From NCBI GenBank assembly GCA_903944755.1, contig CAJATB010000260.1, positions 1 to 24,376 of the forward strand: a stretch of 24,376 bases of DNA, read 5' to 3'. Position numbers and translations under genes: made by a program. Under the pieces are notes generated by a model. The model saw only the letters and a program-made list of their open reading frames with translations, ran no database searches and was not told the DNA's origin. The DNA comes from an uncultured Bacteroidota bacterium. GTDB taxonomy: Bacteria > Bacteroidota > Bacteroidia > Chitinophagales > Chitinophagaceae. Of the stretch, positions 16,556 to 23,313 are shown piece after piece (within the stretch, counting starts at the first letter, position 1; each line of letters starts with the position of its first letter).

Positions 16556-16570
16556 TGCCTAAAATTAGGC
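16556..16570. repeat. Palindrome GCCTAAAATTAGGC before porU
   Basis: A perfect inverted repeat GCCTAA-AA-TTAGGC (16557-16570) begins 2 bases before the porU ATG. On the minus strand it contains TAATTTTA (16567-16560), a near match to the -7 element, ending 4 bases before the ATG, the same geometry as the queA and DUF983 promoters. Regulator binding is speculation. Confidence 0.4.
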
Positions 16571-16622
16571 TTTTAGTAACATAAGAATACAGCCCCATTT
16601 GAATAAATGAAGAAAAACTAGC

Positions 16623-16630
16623 TATATTCG
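16623..16630 (+). promoter_or_regulatory. Candidate -7 element of the gldJ-like gene (TATATTCG)
   Basis: TATATTCG differs from TAnnTTTG at one base, and a TTTG lies 21 bases upstream (16598-16601). It is 38 bases before the ATG at 16669. The tRNA-Ser gene has a similar TTCG variant. Confidence 0.4.
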
Positions 16631-16668
16631 CGGTATATTTTAACTGTATTTTTGATTAATTATTTTAT

Positions 16669-18015
16669 ATGAATTTTATAAATAGTATTCTACTGTTTTT
16701 CGCCATACTATTATTAGGGCCAACAATGTCTTCTTTTTCGGAACAAAAGGCAGTGAAAAATGTGTCTATGGCAGCATCGAAAGACGACCCTTTTGCAGAA
16801 ACCATCCTAATGCGAGGCGGAACTTTTGCAATGGGCTTGAACCAAGAAAGCGTAATGGGCGACTGGAATAATAGCCTTAGACGCGTAACTGTAAGTTCAT
16901 TTAGAATTGACCAATATGAGGTTTCCAACAAAAAATACAGAGATTACTTACATTGGTTAGAGAAGGTATTCAGACCCTTAGGTAAAGATTCTATAATAAA
17001 GGCGGCACTTCCAGACACTACAGTTTGGAGAACTGATTTATCTTATAACGAACCAATGGTTGAAGGTTACTTTAGAGCAAGGGCTTTTAACGACTACCCA
17101 GTTGTTGGAGTTACATGGGAACAAGCGAATAATTATTGCAGATGGAGAACCGATAGAGCGAACGAAAAAACTTTAATTAGAAATGGTCTAATTGATCCAA
17201 AAGCACCTTACTTAGGTAAAATTGGTGGCCCAAAAGATTCAGCACAAAAAACAGTTACTACAGCACGTTTAAAATCTAAAAATAATTTAGACGAATATGT
17301 TATGATTCCTGATTTCCGTTTACCAACAGAAGCTGAGTGGGAGTATGCCGCAAAGATATCTAGTCAAAAAAATTACATCTCTAATTTCAATAATCCCAAA
17401 GCGGGTAAAAATTCATCTTTCCCTAATGCAAGTATTGTAGCATCTGATTCACCTTATCCTTGGAGCTCAAACGGAAACGACGGATTAAGAAATACAAGCG
17501 CAAAAAAGGGAAACAAAGAAGGCATGTTTATGGCCAATTTCAAAAACGGAAGTGGGGATTATATGGGCATGACTGGTTACTCAAATGACGGCGCCGGTTT
17601 CCCTGGAAAAGTGACAAGCTTTATGCAAAATGGCCTTGGTCTTTACAATATTAGTGGCAATGTGAATGAGTGGGTCGCGGATATTTATCGCCCTATGAAT
17701 TCAATTGATATGGATGATTTTAACCCATACAGAAGCAACAATACCATTGATGGCGACAATCCTGATATTGCTAGTTATGAAACAGGTAATACTACCTTAA
17801 TTTCAAATAAATCGAGAGTGTATAAAGGCGGTAGTTGGGCAGATCGCCCCTACTGGTTAAACCCAGGGACTAGAAGATATCTTGACCAAGACAAATCCAA
17901 TAGTAATATTGGCTTTAGATGTGCAGTATCTGCTTTTGGAATGGATACACCTAATGCTGTTGATGATAGCAAACCCAGTTTATTACAAAGACTGAACCCT
18001 TTTAAGAAAAATTAA
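16669..18015 (+). CDS. gldJ: GldJ-like SUMF1/FGE-fold protein (T9SS-associated), no lipobox
   Basis: A 448-residue exported protein with a formylglycine-generating-enzyme (SUMF1) fold. An N-terminal hydrophobic signal (about 5-22) is followed by the fold from about 43: MRGGTFAMG (48-56), IDQYEVSNKKYRDYL (80-94), DYPVVGVTWEQANNYCRWR (142-160), FRLPTEAEWEYAA (216-228), SGNVNEWVADIY (near 335), KGGSWADR (near 390) and NIGFRCAVS. GldJ is normally an outer-membrane lipoprotein needed for gliding and T9SS function. Here no cysteine occurs in the signal region, and an in-frame TAA 12 bases upstream rules out an earlier start. Identity rests on the fold and on porU/porV beside it; another FGE-family protein such as a GldK relative remains possible. 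It is followed by ispF after 2 bases. Confidence 0.8.
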   Translation: MNFINSILLFFAILLLGPTMSSFSEQKAVKNVSMAASKDDPFAETILMRGGTFAMGLNQESVMGDWNNSLRRVTVSSFRIDQYEVSNKKYRDYLHWLEKVFRPLGKDSIIKAALPDTTVWRTDLSYNEPMVEGYFRARAFNDYPVVGVTWEQANNYCRWRTDRANEKTLIRNGLIDPKAPYLGKIGGPKDSAQKTVTTARLKSKNNLDEYVMIPDFRLPTEAEWEYAAKISSQKNYISNFNNPKAGKNSSFPNASIVASDSPYPWSSNGNDGLRNTSAKKGNKEGMFMANFKNGSGDYMGMTGYSNDGAGFPGKVTSFMQNGLGLYNISGNVNEWVADIYRPMNSIDMDDFNPYRSNNTIDGDNPDIASYETGNTTLISNKSRVYKGGSWADRPYWLNPGTRRYLDQDKSNSNIGFRCAVSAFGMDTPNAVDDSKPSLLQRLNPFKKN

Positions 18016-18017
18016 TA

Positions 18018-18503
18018 ATGAAATTACGTATAGGGTCAGGTATTGATTTTCACCAATTAGTCGAAGGCAGAGATTTATGGATTGGAGGCGTTAAAATTCC
18101 TCATCATAAAGGAGCTTTAGGACACAGTGATGCTGACGTATTATTACATGCAATTTGCGATGCACTTTTGGGCGCGTTGGGGCTTGGTGATATTGGTACA
18201 CATTTTCCTGACACCGATAATGCCTATAAGAACATAGATAGCAAAATTTTATTGCAAAGGACTTATGATTTAATTACTGCGCAAGGCTACGAAATCGTAA
18301 ACATCGACTCCACTTTATGTTTAGAAGCACCAAAAATAAAACCTTATGTTGAAGCAATGCAAACTTGTATTGCAAGCATTTTAAAGCTAGAAAAAAATGC
18401 AATTTCAATAAAAGCAACTACCACAGAAACAATGGGCTTCACTGGCAGAGAAGAAGGACTTGTTGCATTAGCGACTTGTTTGCTTTCTTCTACAAATAGC
18501 TAA
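18018..18503 (+). CDS. ispF: 2-C-methyl-D-erythritol 2,4-cyclodiphosphate synthase
   Basis: A 161-residue trimeric enzyme of the non-mevalonate isoprenoid pathway; it cyclises CDP-methylerythritol 2-phosphate to MEcPP with release of CMP. Metal ligands are visible as Asp10 and His12 in SGIDFHQL and His44 in DVLLHAICDALLGA. The motifs GHSDADV (35-41) and GDIGTHFPDTD (57-67) and the C-terminal TTTETMGFTGREEG are intact. Length matches the family. It starts 2 bases after the gldJ-like stop and is followed by murF after 14 bases, so it is part of one operon. Confidence 0.97.
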   Translation: MKLRIGSGIDFHQLVEGRDLWIGGVKIPHHKGALGHSDADVLLHAICDALLGALGLGDIGTHFPDTDNAYKNIDSKILLQRTYDLITAQGYEIVNIDSTLCLEAPKIKPYVEAMQTCIASILKLEKNAISIKATTTETMGFTGREEGLVALATCLLSSTNS

Positions 18504-18517
18504 AAATTGTATCAAAT

Positions 18518-19816
18518 ATGAAGCAGCTTCCTTCTATTGAATTCTTGTACGAAATTTTTAAGCAGCATCCTCAAGTACAAACTGACACAAGAAAACTAAA
18601 AGCAGGTGATCTTTATTTTGCACTTAAGGGGCCTAATTTTAATGGCAACCTTTTTGCAAAAAATGCTTTAGAAGCTGGCGCTTCCTATGCAATAGTAGAT
18701 GAAGAAATTATATTGGATACTAAATGGAAGGAACAAGTATTTAAAGTAGATGACAGCTTATTATGCCTACAAGCACTTGCTAAATTACATAGGACTAAAT
18801 TCACAATACCATTTATCGGGATTACAGGAAGTAATGGTAAAACAACTACTAAAGAATTAGTAGCTGCCGTTTTATCAAGCCACTTTATAACTTATACTAC
18901 AGTAGGGAACTTAAATAATCATATTGGCGTACCTCTTACCCTATTAAGCGTTCATGCAGATGCGCAAATGGCCGTAATTGAAATGGGCGCAAACCATTTG
19001 AAAGAAATTGAAAGTTACTGTACTTATGCCATGCCTAATTTTGGGCTAATCACCAATTGTGGCAAAGCCCATTTAGAAGGTTTTGGAAGCGAGGACGGGG
19101 TTAAAAAAGGAAAGGGGGAATTATTTGATTATCTGCGTGCTAATAAAGGTGCTGCTTTTATAATGAGCGACTACGATTACCTGGTTCAAATGAGCGAAGG
19201 TATCCCTGAAGTAATAAGTTATGGCACTAAAACTGGAATTGTTCAAGCTGTTGCACATAGTAATAATGGAATGCTAGCCGTTGAATTTACAAAAGGTTTT
19301 AATATCCAACATATTCAAACACAATTAGTCGGTGATTACAATTTGCCAAATGTACTTGCCGCAGTTACAATTGGAATGCATTTTAAGGTGCCCGCTGAAA
19401 AAATTAAAATCGCTTTAGAACACTATACTCCTACTAATAGCCGGTCACAACTAATGCGCTGGAAGGAAAATGATATTATTTTAGATGCCTATAATGCCAA
19501 CCCAAGTAGCATGAAATTGGCCATTGAAAATTTTGGAAAATTACAGGCACCTCATAAAATTTTATTTCTTGGAGGCATGAGGGAATTAGGTAAATTAAGT
19601 ATAGCCGAACATCAGGAATTAATTAGTATTATTGAGCAGTTTACTTTTGAGAAAGTTATATTAGTTGGAGGTGATTTTAAAGCTTGTAAACATCCCTATA
19701 TCTATTTTGAGGATGCACTTTTGGCAAAGGATTGGCTAAATCAGCAAAACTTTAAAGGCCATTGTTTTTTAATTAAAGGCTCCCGAGGCATCCAGATGGA
19801 GCAACTTATTGCCTAG
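18518..19816 (+). CDS. murF: UDP-N-acetylmuramoyl-tripeptide--D-alanyl-D-alanine ligase
   Basis: A 432-residue cytoplasmic Mur ligase that adds D-Ala-D-Ala to UDP-MurNAc-tripeptide, completing the pentapeptide precursor of peptidoglycan. The N-terminal domain holds DTRKLKAGDLYFALKG (23-38), the ATP loop is GITGSNGKTTTKE (101-113), and EMGANHLKEIESYC, ITNCGKAHLEGFGS and DAYNANPSSMK are typical central blocks. Length is slightly under E. coli MurF (452). It is not in the dcw cluster at the left end but in the gldJ operon; I recall murF next to gldJ in other gliding Bacteroidota. Its stop codon lies within the spacer of the downstream promoter. Confidence 0.96.
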   Translation: MKQLPSIEFLYEIFKQHPQVQTDTRKLKAGDLYFALKGPNFNGNLFAKNALEAGASYAIVDEEIILDTKWKEQVFKVDDSLLCLQALAKLHRTKFTIPFIGITGSNGKTTTKELVAAVLSSHFITYTTVGNLNNHIGVPLTLLSVHADAQMAVIEMGANHLKEIESYCTYAMPNFGLITNCGKAHLEGFGSEDGVKKGKGELFDYLRANKGAAFIMSDYDYLVQMSEGIPEVISYGTKTGIVQAVAHSNNGMLAVEFTKGFNIQHIQTQLVGDYNLPNVLAAVTIGMHFKVPAEKIKIALEHYTPTNSRSQLMRWKENDIILDAYNANPSSMKLAIENFGKLQAPHKILFLGGMRELGKLSIAEHQELISIIEQFTFEKVILVGGDFKACKHPYIYFEDALLAKDWLNQQNFKGHCFLIKGSRGIQMEQLIA

Positions 19817-19838
19817 CTACCAATATTGTCTATCTTTG
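19809..19838 (+). promoter_or_regulatory. Promoter of the DUF983 gene
   Basis: TTG (19809-19811), a 19-base spacer and TATCTTTG (19831-19838) match the Bacteroidota promoter consensus exactly. The element overlaps the end of murF and its -7 box ends 4 bases before the ATG at 19843, so the transcript should be nearly leaderless. Confidence 0.78.
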
Positions 19839-19842
19839 CAGG

Positions 19843-20286
19843 ATGAGTACAAACTATTTATGGAGCACCCTTACCAATAAGTGCCCAAGATGCAGAGAAG
19901 GTGAATTGTTTACCTCAAAAAATCCATACGATTTATCCAATATCACAACCATGAATGAACATTGCTCGGTTTGTGGTCAACCAACTGAAATTGAAGTAGG
20001 TTTTTATTATGGAACTGGCTATGTGAGTTATGCATTAACAGTGGCTTATTTTGTTGCGACATTTGTAGCATGGAAAGTACTTATAGGTATGACATTTGAA
20101 TTAGATGATAATAGAATTTTTTATTGGATGGGAACGGCAATCGTAATGTTGCTTTTTATACAACCCTTAATAATGCGATTGTCTCGTTCCGTTTGGTTAG
20201 GTTGGTTTGTACCCTATAATAAGAATTGGAAAACAGAACCGCTGGAATACAACGAACGCGTAAATGAAAGCTTAAAAGAACACTAA
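19843..20286 (+). CDS. DUF983 membrane protein with N-terminal zinc ribbon
   Basis: A 147-residue protein. The N-terminus carries two CxxC pairs, C14-P-R-C17 and C41-S-V-C44, which likely form a small zinc ribbon. Two hydrophobic helices follow (about 55-80 and 93-115). The pattern KCPRCREGELF ... CSVCGQPTEIEVGFYYGTGYVSY is typical of the DUF983 family, whose function is unknown; proteins of this family are widespread in Bacteroidota and Proteobacteria. It has its own promoter immediately before the start codon and is followed by tRNA-Ser. It may also be read through from the murF operon. Confidence 0.88.
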   Translation: MSTNYLWSTLTNKCPRCREGELFTSKNPYDLSNITTMNEHCSVCGQPTEIEVGFYYGTGYVSYALTVAYFVATFVAWKVLIGMTFELDDNRIFYWMGTAIVMLLFIQPLIMRLSRSVWLGWFVPYNKNWKTEPLEYNERVNESLKEH

Positions 20287-20325
20287 GTTTTAGCTAATTC
20301 ACCAAATAAAGCCAACTATTTATTT

Positions 20326-20333
20326 TAACTTCG
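20326..20333 (+). promoter_or_regulatory. Candidate -7 element of tRNA-Ser (TAACTTCG)
   Basis: TAACTTCG differs from TAnnTTTG by one base and ends 10 bases before the mature tRNA 5' end, a suitable distance for a short processed leader. Confidence 0.5.
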
Positions 20334-20343
20334 CAGACCTTAT

Positions 20344-20428
20344 AGAGAGGTGTCCGAGTGGTTTAAGGAGCACGCTTGGAAAGCGTGTATACGGCAACGT
20401 ATCGGGGGTTCGAATCCCTTCCTCTCTG
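20344..20428 (+). tRNA. tRNA-Ser (anticodon GGA)
   Basis: An 85-base class II tRNA. The acceptor stem AGAGAGG (20344-20350) pairs perfectly with CCTCTCT (20421-20427), with discriminator G at 20428. The anticodon stem is CACGC/GCGTG with loop TTGGAAA, giving anticodon GGA for serine UCC/UCU codons. A long variable arm (ATACG/CGTAT) is as expected for serine tRNAs, and the T-loop TTCGAAT is canonical. CCA is not encoded; GCA follows. The T-stem contains two G-U pairs. Confidence 0.96.
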
Positions 20429-20434
20429 CAAAAC

Positions 20435-20563
20435 AACACAGCAACCCACCCCGGAACACGGGGTGGGTTTTTTATTTAGGCAAAAGAGCCGAAACTCGTT
20501 TCGAGCTCGCATTGGCTGAATAAAAAAACCAAGGGCACAAAGTGCCCGCTGGGTTGCTGTGTT
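20435..20563. repeat. 129-bp inverted-repeat element with nested hairpins
   Basis: Perfect 14-bp arms AACACAGCAACCCA (20435-20448) and TGGGTTGCTGTGTT (20550-20563) enclose the tRNA terminator, the palindrome CGAAAC-TC-GTTTCG (20490-20503, within AGCC...GGCT at 20487-20517) and the hairpin GGGCAC-AAA-GTGCCC (20533-20547). The left arm overlaps the terminator stem by 6 bases, so the two folds exclude each other. No reading frame is convincing and no target-site duplication is visible. It could be a dispersed intergenic repeat, an RNA element or a fossil mobile sequence. Confidence 0.7.
20443..20473 (+). terminator. Intrinsic terminator after tRNA-Ser
   Basis: A perfect 11-bp stem, AACCCACCCCG (20443-20453) with CGGGGTGGGTT (20459-20469) around loop GAACA, with a run of six T at 20468-20473. 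It starts 15 bases after the tRNA and should end its transcript. Confidence 0.92.
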
Positions 20564-20576
20564 ATTTTCATACCCC

Positions 20577-20614
20577 AAAAGGATGCCGGAACGAAGTGAC
20601 GGCAATCCTTTTTT
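20577..20614. terminator. Bidirectional terminator-like hairpin
   Basis: AAAAGGAT-GCCG (20577-20588) pairs with CGGC-A-ATCCTTTT (20600-20612), 12 bp with one bulged A, loop GAACGAAGTGA. T-runs flank it on the plus strand (20609-20614) and short A/T tracts allow function on the minus strand. It closes the repeat-rich stretch before fbp. The core TCACTTCGTTCCGG (minus strand) looks like sequence I have seen repeated between genes in other Bacteroidota. Confidence 0.65.
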
Positions 20615-20683
20615 AGTTTTACTAACATCTATTAGTTTTTATAATTAACTTTAGGGATAACTACACTAATAATTAAGGACAGT

Positions 20684-21679
20684 ATGGAAAAATCTAGAAT
20701 TGATTTGCCAATAGGCATTACACTTGACAGGTTTATAAAAAGCAATCAAAGCCAATACCCAAATGCGGCGGGCGAACTATCTCAGCTATTAAGGGATATT
20801 GCACTAGCCTCTAAAGTGGTTAATAGAGAAATAAATAAAGCGGGATTAATTGATATAATGGGTAATGTAGGTGCACAAAATTCAGGAGGTGACCACCAGC
20901 AAAAACTGGACCTGCTAGCAAATACTCGATTCTCAAGAGCGTTATCAAAAGGAGGCGAAGCATGTGGCATAGCCTCTGAAGAAACAGAAAGTTTTATTGA
21001 TTTAAAAAACGATGGAAAATATATCGTCACTATTGACCCACTAGATGGATCAAGTAATATAGATGTAAATGTTTCTATTGGAACTATATTCTCTATCTAC
21101 AAAAAACAATCCGCTCCAAGCCAACCACTGACAGAAAAAGATTTTCTACAAAAAGGACGACAACAAGTAGCAGGAGGCTATATTTTATATGGCCCTTCTA
21201 CTATGCTAGTTTTTACTACTGGCATGGGTGTAAATGGATTTACTTATGAAAGCACTTTAGGCGAATATGTATTGTCCCACCCTAGTATGCAATGCAAAGA
21301 AGACGGAAAAATATTTTCAATCAATGATGGGCTTTCCTACGATTTAGTTGACCAAGGCATTAAAGATTATTTACACGAATGTAAAACACAAAGGATGACG
21401 GGCCGTTACATTGGTTCATTGGTTGCCGACTTTCACAGAAACTTATTAAAGGGAGGTGTATTTTTATATCCCCCAACTACCCAATATCCAAACGGAAAAC
21501 TCAGGTTAACCTTTGAAGCGAATGCCTTAGCTTTTATTGCAGAACAAGCTGGAGGATTAGCTACTACTCACAACGAAAACATTTTAGATATTCAACCCAC
21601 AAGCATACACCAAAGAGTGCCTTTGTATATTGGATCGAGAAAAATGGTAGCGCGTATTCAAGAAAAACTAAGGCAGTAA
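20684..21679 (+). CDS. fbp: Fructose-1,6-bisphosphatase, class I
   Basis: A 331-residue gluconeogenic enzyme that hydrolyses fructose 1,6-bisphosphate to fructose 6-phosphate. The metal and phosphate site is intact: GIASEETE (95-102), the signature DPLDGSSNIDVNVSIG (118-133), and YIGSLVADFHRNLLKGGVFLYPP in the C-terminal half. Length and motifs match class I bacterial FBPases. The start is preceded by AAGGACAG, one of the few Shine-Dalgarno-like sequences here, and by a weak -7-like TAACTTTA (20646-20653). The last 12 bases overlap the convergent tatD gene. With glpF/glpK in the window it fits growth on glycerol or other gluconeogenic carbon, but the genes are not linked. Confidence 0.97.
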   Translation: MEKSRIDLPIGITLDRFIKSNQSQYPNAAGELSQLLRDIALASKVVNREINKAGLIDIMGNVGAQNSGGDHQQKLDLLANTRFSRALSKGGEACGIASEETESFIDLKNDGKYIVTIDPLDGSSNIDVNVSIGTIFSIYKKQSAPSQPLTEKDFLQKGRQQVAGGYILYGPSTMLVFTTGMGVNGFTYESTLGEYVLSHPSMQCKEDGKIFSINDGLSYDLVDQGIKDYLHECKTQRMTGRYIGSLVADFHRNLLKGGVFLYPPTTQYPNGKLRLTFEANALAFIAEQAGGLATTHNENILDIQPTSIHQRVPLYIGSRKMVARIQEKLRQ

Positions 21680-22441
21680 ACCAAAAAGATTTTCTGCATT
21701 CGCAGTAGTAATTGCAGCAACTTCATGTAAATGAAGTTTTTTTATTTCAGCCAACTTTTTAGCTACTTCAATCATGTAAGCTGGTTCATTTCTTTTTCCA
21801 CGATAAGGCACAGGTGATAAATAGGGCGCATCTGTTTCTAATACCAACCACCTCATTGGTATTTCAGTAATGGCTTCCGCCACACCTGCGTTCTTGTAGG
21901 TAAGCACCCCGCCCAGCCCAAGGTGAAAACCCATTTGAATTATTTGTTCCGCGGACTCTTTGCTTCCACTAAAACAATGAAACAAGCCACGTAACCCTTT
22001 TTTTGCAAAAGGTTTCACAGCTTCAATAGTTTCTTGCATTGCATTGCGAGTATGAATTGCAATAGGTAAATTGTAATTTAATGCCCATTGCATTTGCTGT
22101 TCAAATACTTTATGTTGCTGCGCTGTAAATGTTTTATCCCAGTAAAAATCCAATCCTATCTCCCCTATTGCTATAAACTTTCTTTTACCTAACCATTCTG
22201 CTACAATCGCCAATTCTTCTAAATAATTTTCTTTCACATAACAAGGATGCAATCCCATCATGGAAACACAATTATTGGGATATTTTTCTTCCACTTCCAA
22301 CATCGCTTGTAAAGTATTACTATCAATGGCTGGCATTAAAATACGATCAATCCCATTTGATATTGCATTTTTCACTACTATATCTAAAGCTGGCATTAAT
22401 TCTTCAGCATAAACATGGGCATGTGTATCAATCCAACGCAT
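21668..22441 (-). CDS. tatD: TatD-family metal-dependent hydrolase/DNase
   Basis: A 257-residue cytoplasmic protein of the TatD family, which includes 3'-5' exonucleases acting on DNA and RNA. Metal ligands are all present: His7 and His9 (IDTHAHVY), Glu94 (GEIGLDFYWDK), His130 (AIHTRNA), His155 (FHCFSGS) and Asp204 (LETDAPYLSP). Length matches the family. Paralogues are common, so the physiological substrate is uncertain. Its 3' end overlaps fbp by 12 bases in convergent orientation; no hairpin terminator lies between them. Confidence 0.93.
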   Translation of the reverse strand: MRWIDTHAHVYAEELMPALDIVVKNAISNGIDRILMPAIDSNTLQAMLEVEEKYPNNCVSMMGLHPCYVKENYLEELAIVAEWLGKRKFIAIGEIGLDFYWDKTFTAQQHKVFEQQMQWALNYNLPIAIHTRNAMQETIEAVKPFAKKGLRGLFHCFSGSKESAEQIIQMGFHLGLGGVLTYKNAGVAEAITEIPMRWLVLETDAPYLSPVPYRGKRNEPAYMIEVAKKLAEIKKLHLHEVAAITTANAENLFGLLP

Positions 22442-22587
22442 AACTAACTGTGTTTAAGTACAAAAGAAGGAAATTTTTCACGCTTTGCATACTAAATCTA
22501 TATATTTCAGCGTTTATGGTATGTATTAAGCTATCAACGCTACTCAATTTGACTTAAACTTTGTTTTTTATAGGGTACGGATTATAC

Positions 22588-22617
22588 GGCCGAGGTTTCT
22601 ACCTTGGCCTTTTTTTT
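22588..22617 (+). terminator. Orphan plus-strand intrinsic terminator
   Basis: GGCCGAGG (22588-22595) pairs with CCTTGGCC (22602-22609; one G-T pair) around TTTCTA, followed by eight T on the plus strand (22610-22617). Both flanking genes run on the minus strand, where the hairpin is preceded by A residues and not followed by T, so it does not serve them. The 174-base intergenic stretch 22442-22615 may encode a small plus-strand RNA ending here. Confidence 0.7.
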
Positions 22618-23251
22618 ATGTTAAATTAGTTGGCAAAACATCCATTCTAAATCCTAAATCTGAAAAATGTTGTAATACTAAAGGCAATGCTACCTCTAAA
22701 CGTTCCCAAGCTTTTGTACTGTCATGAAAAACAATAATGGAACCCGACCTTGCATTATGAATCACATTATTTGCGCAGGTTACTCCAGTAAGTTTTAAAT
22801 CAAAATCACCACTTAATACATCCCACATTATTATTTTGTTTGGCAAATCAGCTGCCTGTACTATTTGTTTTATTTGCGCATTTGTGATGCGCCCATAAGG
22901 AGGTCTGAACAATGGACTGTCAATTAATTTAGCCGCGGATTTGATATTTTCACGGTAAGTATTCAAATCGGTTTTCCAGCCATTTAAATGATCATAGGTA
23001 TGATTCCCAACGGCATGCCCCTCCTTTAAAATGCTTGAATAAATATTAGGATAAGCCAACACATTATTACCAATACAGAAGAAAGTTGCTTTTGCATTAT
23101 ATTTCTTTAACGCCGCTAAAACAAATGCAGTAGCTTGGGGGTGTGGTCCGTCGTCAAATGTCAAATACACCACCTTTCCCTTACTAGGAATATCCCAGGT
23201 ACATTTTGGATAAAATGCTTTTAAAAGCCAAGGTGTTTTGATTAAATACAT
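22616..23251 (-). CDS. Polysaccharide deacetylase (NodB domain)
   Basis: A 211-residue carbohydrate esterase family 4 protein. The catalytic motifs are intact: TFDDGPHP (31-38, with base Asp33 and metal Asp34), GNHTYDH (82-88, metal His84 and His88), RPPYGR (116-121), IMWDVLSGDFD (141-151) and IIVFHDS (172-178, His176). The family removes N-acetyl groups from peptidoglycan, chitin or related glycans; which one is not visible. No clear signal peptide precedes the domain. The frame extends to a TTG at 23257, but this lies inside a -7 element; the ATG at 23251 is chosen. It is divergent from gltX. Confidence 0.9.
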   Translation of the reverse strand: MYLIKTPWLLKAFYPKCTWDIPSKGKVVYLTFDDGPHPQATAFVLAALKKYNAKATFFCIGNNVLAYPNIYSSILKEGHAVGNHTYDHLNGWKTDLNTYRENIKSAAKLIDSPLFRPPYGRITNAQIKQIVQAADLPNKIIMWDVLSGDFDLKLTGVTCANNVIHNARSGSIIVFHDSTKAWERLEVALPLVLQHFSDLGFRMDVLPTNLT

Positions 23252-23254
23252 ACC

Positions 23255-23262
23255 CAAATATA
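23255..23262 (-). promoter_or_regulatory. -7 element of the deacetylase gene (TATATTTG)
   Basis: The minus strand reads TATATTTG, a perfect TAnnTTTG, ending 3 bases before the ATG at 23251, again implying a leaderless message. No clear -33 TTG is found. It lies 26 bases from the divergent gltX -7 element. Confidence 0.55.
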
Positions 23263-23288
23263 AATAGTTCTTTTGCCCATTTGAATAT

Positions 23289-23296
23289 TATCTTTG
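23289..23296 (+). promoter_or_regulatory. -7 element of gltX (TATCTTTG)
   Basis: TATCTTTG matches TAnnTTTG and is followed after 17 bases by the gltX ATG at 23314, giving a leader of about a dozen bases. No good -33 element is visible. Confidence 0.65.
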
Positions 23297-23313
23297 TGGA
23301 AATAAAAAATAGC

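Noticed and set aside
16669..18015. A working formylglycine-generating enzyme
   Set aside because: There is no sulfatase gene nearby; the porU/porV context favours a structural GldJ-like role.
20344..20428. tRNA-Ser as an attachment site for an integrated element
   Set aside because: No integrase gene and no second copy of the tRNA 3' end are present in the window.
20435..20563. MITE or insertion sequence with 14-bp terminal repeats
   Set aside because: No target-site duplication or transposase is visible, and one arm is part of the tRNA terminator; kept only as an inverted-repeat element.
20363..20605. An 80-codon minus-strand reading frame containing GRDSNPR
   Set aside because: It reads antisense through tRNA-Ser and the hairpin region; GRDSNPR is a well-known artefact of translating the T-arm of tRNAs.
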